The notes beneath the pieces are model-generated. The model had not been told where the DNA came from. It saw only the letters and a program-made list of their open reading frames with translations, and did no database searches. Made by a program: the position numbers and the translations under genes. Below, piece after piece: positions 34,412 through 45,278 of a stretch of 64,000 nucleotides of DNA. Location: NCBI RefSeq assembly GCF_015680705.1, contig NZ_JADNYP010000001.1:124001-188000 (forward strand), in the 5' to 3' direction. This DNA comes from Pseudomonas fulva. GTDB taxonomy: Bacteria; Pseudomonadota; Gammaproteobacteria; Pseudomonadales; Pseudomonadaceae. Every line of letters begins with the position of its first letter. Within the stretch, counting starts at the first letter, position 1.

Positions 34412-36418
34412 ATGTCTCTTCCCAAGCATCACCTGGAACTGCTCAGCCCTGCCCGTGACGTGGCCATCGCCCGCGAGGCGATCCTGCATGGCGCCGATGC
34501 CATCTATATCGGTGGCCCGAGCTTCGGCGCCCGCCACAATGCCTGCAACGAGGTCAGCGATATCGCCGGGCTGGTCGAGTTCGCCCACCGCTATCACGCG
34601 CGGGTGTTCACCACCATCAACACCATCCTGCACGACAACGAGCTGGAGCCGGCGCGTCGACTGATCCACCAGCTGTACGATGCCGGCGTCGATGCGCTGA
34701 TCGTCCAGGACCTGGGGGTGATGGAGCTGGACATCCCGCCAATCGAGCTGCACGCCAGCACCCAGACCGACATCCGCACGCTGGAACGCGCGCGCTTCCT
34801 CGACCAGGCCGGCTTTTCCCAGCTGGTGCTGGCGCGCGAGCTCAACCTGCAGCAGATCAACGAGATCGCCACCCAGACCGACGCGGCCATCGAGTTCTTC
34901 ATCCATGGCGCGCTGTGCGTGGCCTTTTCCGGGCAGTGCAACATTTCCCATGCGCAGACCGGACGCAGCGCCAACCGCGGCGACTGCTCCCAGGCCTGCC
35001 GTCTGCCCTACACCCTCAAGGACGACCAGGGCCGGGTGGTAGCGTTCGAGAAGCACCTGTTGTCGATGAAGGACAACAACCAGAGCGCCAACCTGCGCGC
35101 ACTGGTCGAAGCCGGCGTGCGCTCGTTCAAGATCGAAGGTCGCTACAAGGACATGGGCTACGTGAAGAACATCACCGCCCATTACCGCCAGCTGCTCGAC
35201 CAGATCCTCGTCGATCGGCCCGACCTGGCGCGCGCCTCCAGCGGACGCACCGAGCATTTCTTCGTGCCGGACCCGGACAAGACCTTCCATCGCGGCAGTA
35301 CCGACTACTTCGTCAGCGAGCGCAAGATCGACATCGGTGCGTTCGATTCGCCAACGTTCACCGGCCTGCCCGTGGGCGTGGTGGAAAAGGTCGGCAAGCG
35401 CGACCTGCTGGTGGTCACCGAGGTGCCGCTGTCCAACGGCGACGGCCTGAACGTGCTGGTCAAGCGCGAGGTGGTGGGTTTTCGTGCCAACATCGCCGAG
35501 CCGCGTGGTCAGTTCGAGGAAGACGGCCAGCGACGCTACCGCTACCGGGTCGAACCCAACGAGATGCCCGCGGCCTTGCAGCGCCTGCGCCCAGGCCATC
35601 CGCTGAGCCGCAACCTGGACCACGACTGGCAGCAGGCGCTGCAGCGTACCTCTGCCGAGCGCAGGATCGGCCTGGCGTGGCGCGCCGAGCTGGACGAGCA
35701 GCGCCTGGCGCTGACGGCCACCAGCGAGGAAGGCATCAGCGTCAGCGTCGCCCTCCCCGGGCCCTTCGGCCTGGCCAACAAGCCGCAACAGGCCCTGGAG
35801 CAGCTACGCGACCTGCTCGGCCAGCTCGGGACCACGCAGTACCACGCCACCGAGGTTCGCCTGGAAGCGGCACAGGTTTGCTTCATCCCCAATTCGCAGC
35901 TCAAGGCCCTGCGCCGCGAAGCCATCGAAGCCTTGACCGAAGCCCGGATCAAGGCCCATCCACGCGGAGCGCGCAAGCCCGAGACCAGCCCACCGCCGGT
36001 CTATCCCGAGTCGCACCTGTCGTTCCTGGCCAATGTCTACAACCAGAAGGCACGCGACTTCTATCACCGCCATGGCGTGCAACTGATCGACGCAGCCTTC
36101 GAAGCGCACCAGGAACACGGCGAAGTGCCGGTGATGATCACCAAGCACTGCCTGCGCTTCTCCTTCAACCTGTGCCCCAAGCAAGCCAAGGGGGTGACCG
36201 GGGTACGCACCAAGGTGGCACCGATGCAGCTGGTGCAGGGCGACGAGGTGCTGACGCTGAAGTTCGACTGCAAGCCTTGCGAGATGCACATCATCGGCAA
36301 GATCAAGCCGCACATCGTCGACCTGCCCACGCCAGGCAGTGCGGTGGCCCAGGTGGTCGGGCACATCAGCCCGGACGATCTGCTCAAGACCATTCGCCGG
36401 GCTGGCGGCGGCGCCTAG
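34412..36418 (+). CDS. rlhA: U32 peptidase-family 23S rRNA hydroxylation protein (RlhA-like)
   Basis: This 668-aa protein has the U32 core: ELLSPARDVAIAREAILHGADAIYIGG at the start, HGALCVAFSGQC and ANRGDCSQACRLPY with the conserved cysteines, and FKIEGRYKDMGYV. A further C-terminal domain ends with LMYCPKQ-like LCPKQAKG and LKFDCKPCEMHI, more cysteines suggesting a 4Fe-4S site. Length and the DUF3656-containing layout fit RlhA (C2501 hydroxylation of 23S rRNA) better than the shorter TrhP, which modifies tRNA. A protease role is unlikely. There are no operon partners. Confidence 0.82.
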   Translation: MSLPKHHLELLSPARDVAIAREAILHGADAIYIGGPSFGARHNACNEVSDIAGLVEFAHRYHARVFTTINTILHDNELEPARRLIHQLYDAGVDALIVQDLGVMELDIPPIELHASTQTDIRTLERARFLDQAGFSQLVLARELNLQQINEIATQTDAAIEFFIHGALCVAFSGQCNISHAQTGRSANRGDCSQACRLPYTLKDDQGRVVAFEKHLLSMKDNNQSANLRALVEAGVRSFKIEGRYKDMGYVKNITAHYRQLLDQILVDRPDLARASSGRTEHFFVPDPDKTFHRGSTDYFVSERKIDIGAFDSPTFTGLPVGVVEKVGKRDLLVVTEVPLSNGDGLNVLVKREVVGFRANIAEPRGQFEEDGQRRYRYRVEPNEMPAALQRLRPGHPLSRNLDHDWQQALQRTSAERRIGLAWRAELDEQRLALTATSEEGISVSVALPGPFGLANKPQQALEQLRDLLGQLGTTQYHATEVRLEAAQVCFIPNSQLKALRREAIEALTEARIKAHPRGARKPETSPPPVYPESHLSFLANVYNQKARDFYHRHGVQLIDAAFEAHQEHGEVPVMITKHCLRFSFNLCPKQAKGVTGVRTKVAPMQLVQGDEVLTLKFDCKPCEMHIIGKIKPHIVDLPTPGSAVAQVVGHISPDDLLKTIRRAGGGA

Positions 36419-36469
36419 TTACGACACGCCTGGCGGCGTTCAGGCACGGACCGCGGGCAAGCAAGCGCA

Positions 36470-36494
36470 GCCTGGCGGTTTACCGTTGCCAGGC
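36470..36494. terminator. Hairpin between rlhA and the cupin gene
   Basis: The exact 7-bp arms GCCTGGC and GCCAGGC with an 11-nt loop lie between convergent genes and abut the cupin stop codon. The T content is low. A bidirectional role is possible. Confidence 0.4.
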
Positions 36495-37031
36495 CTAGCC
36501 AGCCCAGGCTCGTAGCAGCTCGCCCTGCGTGCCGCTCACTGGATCGTGCGTGGGGCGCGCCACCTTGGCCACGCTGGCCACGGCCTCGGCATGCCGGCCC
36601 TGCTCCGGTCGCTGGATGCTGTAGTGCTCCTGCCCGCGCGGGTAGCCGCCCACCACCAGAAAGTCCGCGCTGCTGCCGAGACAGCGGTGCCCGGTGCCGC
36701 CTGGAAGCACCACCACATCACCTCGAACCAGCGTCAGTGCCTCGCCCTGCTCACCCCCCAACAGTACCTGTGCCGTACCGGCGACGACACCGAGCACTTC
36801 ATGGGCATCGGGATGGAAGTGCTGGTAAGGAAAGATCCCGTCGCGCCATTGGGCAGGCCATCGATGGGCAGCGAACAAGCGCTCCAGCGCCTCGGCGACA
36901 TCGACCTGCGCGCTCCAGTCCAGATGGTAGAGCAGCACTGGCAGCCGGTTGTTGGGCGTCGCGCCGTCATCGGCGAACGTCCACCGACGCGGTGGGCCAG
37001 GCGGGGTTTCGAGCAGGTCCAGGACAGGCAT
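36495..37031 (-). CDS. Cupin-domain protein
   Basis: This 178-aa protein has a single cupin barrel: FPYQHFHPDAHEVLGVVAGTAQV holds the metal-binding His-x-His/Glu set, and LVRGDVVVLPGGTGH holds the second histidine motif. It resembles the YjlB-like cupins of unknown substrate. The start at 37029-37031 has AAGGAG 9 nt upstream. It is divergent from the sigma-54 activator gene at 37277, which may control it; this is inference from position only. Confidence 0.8.
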   Translation of the reverse strand: MPVLDLLETPPGPPRRWTFADDGATPNNRLPVLLYHLDWSAQVDVAEALERLFAAHRWPAQWRDGIFPYQHFHPDAHEVLGVVAGTAQVLLGGEQGEALTLVRGDVVVLPGGTGHRCLGSSADFLVVGGYPRGQEHYSIQRPEQGRHAEAVASVAKVARPTHDPVSGTQGELLRAWAG

Positions 37032-37276
37032 GACGATGGGCTCCTTTGCGCGTACTGCATCAGAAAGCCTGCACGCGCCAACGTTCAGCGCAGCGGCAAC
37101 AGGTCTTGCGGCGGTTCTCGGCAGATCGCCATGCAAGGCGACACGCGAGCGGCTATGGTTGATTTCTGGAACCCTCTCGGCCGGGCCTCGGGCTCGACTC
37201 GACGCTCGCCCGGCCGCAGCGTTCCGCGAACCCGGCAGACGAACCGGACCTACAACATGTAAACGCCGGAGCGCCC

Positions 37277-39217
<1,941 letters not shown>

Positions 39218-39268
39218 CGCCGCCAGTCCGTCGCCTGGCAAGCGTGGCGGTGTGCTGATGGGTACGGC

Positions 39269-39499
39269 TTACGGCGAGATCGGATCGCTGGCCGGGAAGG
39301 TCTCTTCCACGGCGTTGTCGACGTTGGCCTCGTCAGGCTGCACGGCAGCGGCGCAATCGCAGTCGCTCATCCGGCAGTGTTCGCCGTCCCGATGCCCATT
39401 GGCGCACGCCTCGCAGCAATAGGCCTTGTCGCCCTGCGCGGCGGCGCTGGCATCGACGGTGCAGGAACAGTGGGCGCAAGCGCAGCGTTGTTCAGTCAT
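39269..39499 (-). CDS. bmtA: Bacterial metallothionein (zinc/cadmium-binding)
   Basis: This 76-aa cysteine-rich protein has ten cysteines (6, 8, 11, 13, 28, 29, 32, 42, 47, 49) and histidines at 10, 36 and 41, in the CAC-x2-CSC / CCEAC / C-x4-C-x-C order of Pseudomonas metallothioneins that hold a zinc finger-like metal cluster. It has a C-terminal tail DNAVEETFPASDPIS beyond the metal domain. GGGAG lies 9 nt before the ATG, inside the end of the upstream gene, whose stop is only 2 nt away, so translation is probably coupled. Confidence 0.9.
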   Translation of the reverse strand: MTEQRCACAHCSCTVDASAAAQGDKAYCCEACANGHRDGEHCRMSDCDCAAAVQPDEANVDNAVEETFPASDPISP

Positions 39500-39501
39500 G
39501 T

Positions 39502-39975
39502 TCAGGATCTCCCAATGTCGTCGTCATCGCCTTCGGCGGGGGATACGCGATCGGTCCAGGGCTTGCCGTCGAGTGGCGCGGCGCGCCCCAGCTCTGCCTC
39601 GTCCAGGCCGTGGCCACCGCCGATCTCATCGGCATCGACATGCCGCAACTGCTTGTCGGCCGGGCCGCCCAGCCCAGGCTCATGTGGGTCGCGCGCGCCG
39701 CTCTCGTCCAGCAGGGTGTCCGGGCTCAAGTCGTCCATGGTCACGTTGTCCTCATGCAGGCTGTCGCTCAACGCCTCGCCACCGCTCATGCCGCTCTCGG
39801 CGACCCGCCTGGCTGGAAACTCCTGTTCCAGTTCGCCGGCCGGACGTTCGTCGCCGGCACGCCCGGTGTGCTCGTCGCGGTCATTGAAGTCCAGCTCATG
39901 CACGCTGCCCATGCGGTCTTCGATGGTGTCGATCTCGACCGGTGGCCTGCTCTTGGGATCGTCTGCCTGGGCCAT
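39502..39975 (-). CDS. Acidic hypothetical protein (annotated elsewhere as HPr-related)
   Basis: This 157-aa protein is very acidic and glycine/aspartate-rich, with MGSVHELDFNDRDEHTGRAGDERPAG, LSPDTLLDESGARDPHE and GLDEAELGRAAPLDGKPW. I recognise it as a conserved Pseudomonas family often labelled HPr-related or serine kinase/phosphatase, but I see no catalytic motif to back either label. The sequence looks largely disordered. It is cotranscribed with the metallothionein gene 2 nt downstream, hinting at a stress-related role. Confidence 0.65.
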   Translation of the reverse strand: MAQADDPKSRPPVEIDTIEDRMGSVHELDFNDRDEHTGRAGDERPAGELEQEFPARRVAESGMSGGEALSDSLHEDNVTMDDLSPDTLLDESGARDPHEPGLGGPADKQLRHVDADEIGGGHGLDEAELGRAAPLDGKPWTDRVSPAEGDDDDIGRS

Positions 39976-40155
39976 TTCGGCTCTCCATCAGGTGGGTTCA
40001 CTGCAATCGACTGCAAGCCCCCCGCAATGATTCAGAGTTTCTGCCAGACGGGATGGACCGAACCGCTTCCAGGCTTCTGCGCGGCAGCTCGATGGAACTC
40101 TGACCGTCCCGCCTGCCTCCCATTTCAGAGACCTGCCATAGCACCGGAGCGCACC

Positions 40156-42642
40156 ATGGCCAAGCCGCTGCAGGAGTACCACGACAAGCGTGACTTCAAT
40201 GCCACGCCCGAACCTTCCGGCCAGGCAAGCCGGACCCGGCGGGCGCACGCCTTGCAATACTGCATCCAGAAGCATGACGCCAGTCACCTGCACTACGATT
40301 TCCGCCTGGAGCTCGATGGCACGCTCAAGAGCTGGGCCATTCCCAAGGGACCTTCGCTGGACCCGAAGGTCCGCCGTCTGGCGGTGCATGTGGAGGACCA
40401 CCCGCTGGACTATGCCGAGTTCGAGGGCCACATTCCGCAAGGCCACTATGGCGCTGGGGACGTGATCGTCTGGGACCGTGGCATCTGGGAACCGGAAGGC
40501 GATCCACGCCAGGGCTATGCCAAGGGCAAGCTGCGCTTTCGCCTGCGAGGCGAGAAACTGGCTGGCACCTGGAACCTGTTTCGCACCCACCTCGGCGGCA
40601 AGAAAGAGCAATGGATGCTGGTCAAGTCGCATGACGCCGAGGCGCGTAGCGAAGCCGAATACAGCATCGTCGAGGCCCAGCCCGACAGCGTGATCAGCGA
40701 GCGTACCCTGGTGCCGCGACCGACCAGCCGCAAGCCCCCCCGCAAGCCAGGCCCACCGGCCAAGGCAAAGCCCGCCGCCAAGCCCATCGAGGCCGAGCTG
40801 CCGGATTTCGTGCAGCCGCAACTGGCCACCCTGGTCGACTCGCCGCCAGCGGGCGACTGGCGCTATGAGGTCAAGTTCGACGGCTATCGGATCCTGGCGC
40901 GCCTGGAGGCAGACGATGTCCGCCTGTTCACGCGCAACGGTCACGACTGGAGCGCCAGGATGCCGCGCCAGGTGGCGGCGCTCAAAGCCCTGGGCGTCCA
41001 GTCCGCCTGGCTCGATGGCGAGGTGGTGGTCTTCGCCGAGAACGGCGTCGCCGACTTCCAGGCGCTGCAGAACGCTTTCGACACCGCGCATGACGAGAGC
41101 ATCAGTTACCACCTGTTCGACATGCCCTTCCTCGGTGGCCAGGACCTGCGCCAACTGCCGCTGCATGCCCGGCGCCAGGCGCTGCGCGAACTGCTCGAGC
41201 ACGCCGAGGGCCAGACCCTCAAGTTCTCCGAGGATTTCGACGTGCCCGTCGAGGCCTTGCTCGAAAGTGCCTGCGACTTGCAGCTCGAGGGGCTGATCGG
41301 CAAGCGTGCCGACAGCCCCTATGTCGGCCGACGCAGCGATGACTGGATCAAGCTCAAGTGCAAGCGCCGCCAGGAGTTCGTCGTCGTCGGCTATACCGAG
41401 CCCAAGGGCAGCCGAAGCGCCTTCGGCGCCCTGCTGCTGGCCCTGCATGACAAGGACGGTGGCGAGCTGCGCTATGCCGGCAAGGTGGGCACCGGTTTCA
41501 CGGCCACCACCTTGCAGAGCATCCATGCCCGCCTCAAACCGCTGGAAATCGCCAAGCCCGCCTTCGCCAGGCCGCCCACCGGCGCCGAGGCGCGCGGTGT
41601 GCATTGGCTCGAGCCGACCCTGCTGGCCGAAGTCGCCTACGCGCAAATGACCCGCGAAGGCATCGTCCGTCATTCGGTATTCCATGGCCTGCGAGACGAC
41701 AAGCCGGCCACCGCGATCGATCTGGAGCGCCCCATGCCTACCCCATCGACCGGCCAAGGCGCAACGCTCGGCAAGCTGCGCCTGACCCATGCCGAGCGCA
41801 TCATCGACCCGGCCAGCGGCACCACCAAGCGGCAGGTCGCCGAATACTATGCCAGCGTGGCCGAGCGCATCCTGCCGCACTTGCACGACCGTCCGGTCGC
41901 CCTGGTCAGGGCGCCGGATGGTCTGGGTGGCGAGCTGTTCTTCCAGAAGAATGCCGCACAGCTGAAGATCCCCGGCCTGGTCACCTACAGCAAGGCCGAG
42001 GCAGGCCAGCCGGTGCTGATCGTCAATCGCCCGCAGACCCTGCTCGGCGCCGTGCAGATGAACATGCTCGAGCTGCATACCTGGAACGGCACCGACAAGG
42101 ATTTCGACAAGCCCGATCGCTTCGTCCTCGACCTCGACCCGGACCCGGCCCTGCCGTGGAAGTCGATGGTCGAGGCGACCCAGCTGGCCTTGACGCTGCT
42201 CGACGAACTGGGCCTGAAAGTGTTCCTCAAGACCAGCGGCGGCAAGGGCATTCATTTGGTCGTGCCGCTGACTCGACGTGCCGGCTGGGACGAAGTGAAG
42301 GATTTCACCCATGCCATCGTCAACTACCTGGCACGCCTGTTCCCGGACCGACTGTCGGCGGTGTCCGGCCCGAAGAACCGGGTCGGACGGATCTTCATCG
42401 ACTACCTGCGCAACGGCAAGGGCGCCACCACCGCCTGCGCCTACTCGCTGCGGGCCCGTGAGGGGCTGCCGGTGTCGGTGCCGATCTGGCGCGAGGAACT
42501 GGCCCAGCTCAAAGGCGCGAACCAGTGGACCATCGCCAACGTGCATGAACGCCTGGCCGAGACCGAAGACCCGTGGGCCGACCTGTTCCAGACCAGGCAA
42601 TCGATCACCGCGAAGATGCGCAAACAGATGGGAATGGATTGA
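40156..42642 (+). CDS. ligD: ATP-dependent DNA ligase D (NHEJ)
   Basis: This 828-aa multifunctional repair enzyme is close in size to P. aeruginosa LigD (840). The N-terminal phosphoesterase has CIQKHDASHLHYDFRLE (residues about 35-50). The central ligase has EVKFDGYR with the adenylated lysine near residue 238 and GLIGKRADSPY. The C-terminal primase/polymerase has FVLDLDPDPALPW near 655, SGGKGIH and AVSGPKNRVGRIFIDYLRN. It joins double-strand breaks with Ku. The ku gene is not in the window. Start ATG at 40156; the long open frame upstream has no family similarity. Its stop overlaps the next ATG by one base. Confidence 0.95.
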   Translation: MAKPLQEYHDKRDFNATPEPSGQASRTRRAHALQYCIQKHDASHLHYDFRLELDGTLKSWAIPKGPSLDPKVRRLAVHVEDHPLDYAEFEGHIPQGHYGAGDVIVWDRGIWEPEGDPRQGYAKGKLRFRLRGEKLAGTWNLFRTHLGGKKEQWMLVKSHDAEARSEAEYSIVEAQPDSVISERTLVPRPTSRKPPRKPGPPAKAKPAAKPIEAELPDFVQPQLATLVDSPPAGDWRYEVKFDGYRILARLEADDVRLFTRNGHDWSARMPRQVAALKALGVQSAWLDGEVVVFAENGVADFQALQNAFDTAHDESISYHLFDMPFLGGQDLRQLPLHARRQALRELLEHAEGQTLKFSEDFDVPVEALLESACDLQLEGLIGKRADSPYVGRRSDDWIKLKCKRRQEFVVVGYTEPKGSRSAFGALLLALHDKDGGELRYAGKVGTGFTATTLQSIHARLKPLEIAKPAFARPPTGAEARGVHWLEPTLLAEVAYAQMTREGIVRHSVFHGLRDDKPATAIDLERPMPTPSTGQGATLGKLRLTHAERIIDPASGTTKRQVAEYYASVAERILPHLHDRPVALVRAPDGLGGELFFQKNAAQLKIPGLVTYSKAEAGQPVLIVNRPQTLLGAVQMNMLELHTWNGTDKDFDKPDRFVLDLDPDPALPWKSMVEATQLALTLLDELGLKVFLKTSGGKGIHLVVPLTRRAGWDEVKDFTHAIVNYLARLFPDRLSAVSGPKNRVGRIFIDYLRNGKGATTACAYSLRAREGLPVSVPIWREELAQLKGANQWTIANVHERLAETEDPWADLFQTRQSITAKMRKQMGMD

Positions 42643-42890
42643 TGGACCGCTTCATCGACTTGCTGCAATGGCCGGCCATGGCCTTGACCATCCTGGCCGC
42701 CTGGTGCATCGGCTCACGCAGGCCGGGACGCCGCAAGCTTGGCTTTTCCTGCTTCATGGCCAGCAATGCGCTGTGGGTGGTCTGGGGCTGGCAGATCGAG
42801 GCGTGGGCGCTGATCGTGCTGCAATTCTGTCTGTGCGCGATGAACCTGCGCGGCTGGAGGAAGAACACCTTGCTGGAATCCACTCCATGA
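42642..42890 (+). CDS. Small inner-membrane protein, unknown function
   Basis: This 82-aa protein has hydrophobic segments at about 12-25 and 42-65 (WPAMALTILAAWC; NALWVVWGWQIEAWALIVLQF) and a basic C-terminus. It starts on the last base of the ligD stop (TGATG) and its own stop overlaps the following ATG, so it belongs to a chain of overlapping genes. I do not recognise a family. A membrane adaptor for the following envelope-type genes is one possibility. Confidence 0.65.
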   Translation: MDRFIDLLQWPAMALTILAAWCIGSRRPGRRKLGFSCFMASNALWVVWGWQIEAWALIVLQFCLCAMNLRGWRKNTLLESTP

Positions 42891-43930
42891 GCATCATCCA
42901 GGATTTCGAACTGGACAGCCTGGACTGCCTGCTGCGCGATTTCGGCGAGCGCGCCCAGCCATTGAACCTGGACACCCAGCTTCCCAGCCTGCTCGCGGCG
43001 CTGCGGCAGGCCGCGCTCGACCGGCTCCCCTTGCCTGGCCACGGGAAGACCTTGCAGCGCTGGCAGACCCTGGCTCGCGTGGCCGGCTGCGACCTGGCGC
43101 TGGCCAAGCTTTACGAAGGCCACACCGATGCCCTGGCCATCCTGGCCGAGTGCTCCGCTGCGCATCTGGCCAAGGACGGGGTCTGGGGCGTATGGGCCGC
43201 GGAGCCGCCCGATGCTCGCGTCCGGATCGTCGCGCGTCAGGGCCAGCAGGTGCGCCTGCAAGGGCGCAAGGCCTGGTGCTCCGGTGCCTTGCAGATCGAT
43301 CACGCCCTGATCACGGCATGGGACGAAGACGAGCAGCCGCAGCTGGTGGCGATCGAGCTCGCCGAGCCCAGCCAGGACCTGCAGGTGGACAAGTGGCAGG
43401 CTCTGGGGATGGCGACGACCGCCAGCGTCGATGTGATCTTCACCGATTCGCCAGGGATTGCCGTCGGCGAGCCTGGCCAATACCTCTCGCGCCCTGGCTT
43501 CTGGCATGGCGGCGCGGGCATCGCCGCCTGCTGGTATGGCGCTGCCGAGGCGCTGGCCGACTATCTGCGCGCCCATTGCCGCCAGAAGCGCCACGATCCG
43601 CATGCCGACGCCCACCTGGGCGCGGTCGATGCGGCGCTGTACGGCGCGCGCGCGGCACTGCGCGAATGCGCGGCCTGGATCGATCGCCAACCGGAGGCCG
43701 ATGCCAGCTTCGAAGTTCGGCGGACCCGTGCCCAGGTGGAGCAGGCGGTCGTCCAGGTGATCGCGCATGTCGGCCGGGCACTGGGCGCCACGCCGTTGTG
43801 CCGCAATGGCCATTTCGCCCGGCTCAGCGCGGACCTGCCGGTATTTCTCCGGCAGAGCCATGCCGAACGTGACCTGGCGGTGCTGGGCGAGGCAGTGGCG
43901 CACAACCCGGCCGGAGCCTGGCGCCTATGA
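42887..43930 (+). CDS. Acyl-CoA dehydrogenase-like protein
   Basis: This 347-aa protein has the middle-domain pattern of acyl-CoA dehydrogenases: WGVWAAEP, LQGRKAWCSGALQIDHALIT, followed by a helical C-terminal domain (ADAHLGAVDAALYGARAALREC). It is shorter than the usual 380-400 aa, and the N-terminus is divergent. I could not place the catalytic glutamate. The reaction is unknown; oxidation of an acyl chain or a nitro/amine-type substrate is possible. It overlaps the genes on both sides by ATGA, so it is made together with the deacetylase, methyltransferase and glycosyltransferase. Confidence 0.75.
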   Translation: MSIIQDFELDSLDCLLRDFGERAQPLNLDTQLPSLLAALRQAALDRLPLPGHGKTLQRWQTLARVAGCDLALAKLYEGHTDALAILAECSAAHLAKDGVWGVWAAEPPDARVRIVARQGQQVRLQGRKAWCSGALQIDHALITAWDEDEQPQLVAIELAEPSQDLQVDKWQALGMATTASVDVIFTDSPGIAVGEPGQYLSRPGFWHGGAGIAACWYGAAEALADYLRAHCRQKRHDPHADAHLGAVDAALYGARAALRECAAWIDRQPEADASFEVRRTRAQVEQAVVQVIAHVGRALGATPLCRNGHFARLSADLPVFLRQSHAERDLAVLGEAVAHNPAGAWRL

Positions 43931-44682
43931 GCGAAAATCTTATCCAGGCCAGCAGTGGCACACCCTGGAGCGCCTGGCAACGCTCGGCGCACCTGGCCCG
44001 GGCTGGCTGGCTCGAAGCGCAGCAGCTGTGTCCGCCTGGACGGCGGATGGTGGTGGTCGCCCCGCACCCGGACGACGAGATCCTCATGGCCGGCGGGCTC
44101 ATGAGTGGCTTTCATGGCCGTGAACAGGCGCTGGTGCTGATTTCGGCCACCGACGGCGAAGGGAGTCACCCGGGCTCGGCGCAATGGACCGAACACCGCC
44201 TGCGGCGCCAGCGCCCGCTGGAAAGTCGCCATGCCTTGCAGCGCCTGGACCTCGACCCAAACGCCCTGGACTGGCGCCGGCTGAACCTCAAGGATGGCGC
44301 GGTGGCGCGCGACGAAGCCTACCTGGTCAATCACCTCACCCAACTGCTGCGTCCCGACGACCTGCTGATCACTACTTGGCGCGGCGATGGCCACTGCGAC
44401 CATGAGGCGATCGGCCGTGCCGCGGCCCAGGCGGCCCAGGCGAGCAAGGCGCAACTGTGCGAAGTGCCAGTCTGGGCCTGGCACTGGGCCGAGCCCGACG
44501 ATCCACGCCTGCCCTGGTCGCGGGCCCGTCGTGTCCGCCTGGACGAGCAGCGCCTGGCGCGCAAGCGCGAGGCGATCCAGGCCCATGTCAGCCAGATGCA
44601 GCCGGACGGCACGCGAGCGCCGATCCTGCCGCCGCGGCTGCTCGAATGTCTTTTGCAACCTTTCGAACTGGTGTTTCTATGA
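43927..44682 (+). CDS. PIG-L (LmbE-like) N-deacetylase
   Basis: This 251-aa protein has a zinc-binding start VVVAPHPDDEILMAGGL (PHPDDE near residues 46-51) and a second zinc site GHCDHEAIGR. These are the canonical PIG-L/MshB/BshB motifs of enzymes that remove N-acetyl groups from GlcNAc-linked substrates. It is between an acyl-CoA dehydrogenase-like gene and a methyltransferase gene with 4-nt overlaps. This suggests a pathway that deacetylates and then modifies an amino sugar. Confidence 0.88.
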   Translation: MSENLIQASSGTPWSAWQRSAHLARAGWLEAQQLCPPGRRMVVVAPHPDDEILMAGGLMSGFHGREQALVLISATDGEGSHPGSAQWTEHRLRRQRPLESRHALQRLDLDPNALDWRRLNLKDGAVARDEAYLVNHLTQLLRPDDLLITTWRGDGHCDHEAIGRAAAQAAQASKAQLCEVPVWAWHWAEPDDPRLPWSRARRVRLDEQRLARKREAIQAHVSQMQPDGTRAPILPPRLLECLLQPFELVFL

Positions 44683-45278
44683 GTATCGACGCGCAGTACT
44701 TCGCCGACTTGTACGCGGCCAACGACGACCCCTGGTCTTTTCGTACCCGCTGGTACGAGCGGCGCAAGCGCGACCTGGTGATGGCCAGCCTGCCGCGCCA
44801 GTGCTACCAGCGGATCTTCGAGCCGGCCTGCGCCAATGGCGAACTCAGTGCGCTGCTGGCCGAGCGCTGTGCCGCCCTGCTCTGCCAGGACCTGGACCCC
44901 AGCGCGGTGGCACTGGCGCGTGCGCGCCTGGCCGATGCTCCCCATGCCCGTGTCGAACAAGGTCACCTGCCGGGCGATTGGCCAGGCGGCAGCTTCGACC
45001 TGGTGGTCTTGAGCGAAGTGGGCTACTACCTAGACCCCGGCCAATGGCGCCAGGTCATCGACCAGGCGGTGGCCTGCCTCGGTCACGATGGCGGCCTGCT
45101 GGCCTGCCACTGGCTGCATCCGATTGCCGGTTGCCCCCAGGACGGGCGCGAAGTCCATGCCCTGCTGGCCAGGCACCTGCCGCTGTACCGCGTGCTGCGT
45201 CATGAAGAAGCGGATTTCGTGCTCGAATACTGGGCATGCCAACCCAGCGTGGTCGACCTCGACGAGACCTGTGCATGA
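44679..45278 (+). CDS. SAM-dependent methyltransferase (NodS-like)
   Basis: This 199-aa protein has DPWSFRTRWYERRKRDLVMASLP at the start, a pattern of the NodS-type methyltransferases. A SAM motif follows (RIFEPACANGELSALLAERC) with LLCQDLDPSAVALARAR and DLVVLSEVGYYL. NodS N-methylates the deacetylated sugar of Nod factors; here the preceding PIG-L deacetylase would create such an amine, which fits. The overlap with both neighbours is 4 nt. The substrate is inferred only. Confidence 0.82.
   Translation: MSIDAQYFADLYAANDDPWSFRTRWYERRKRDLVMASLPRQCYQRIFEPACANGELSALLAERCAALLCQDLDPSAVALARARLADAPHARVEQGHLPGDWPGGSFDLVVLSEVGYYLDPGQWRQVIDQAVACLGHDGGLLACHWLHPIAGCPQDGREVHALLARHLPLYRVLRHEEADFVLEYWACQPSVVDLDETCA

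Noticed and set aside
34121..35788. Extension of the XdhC frame to 35788
   Set aside because: It runs antisense through RlhA; homology begins at the ATG at 34120.
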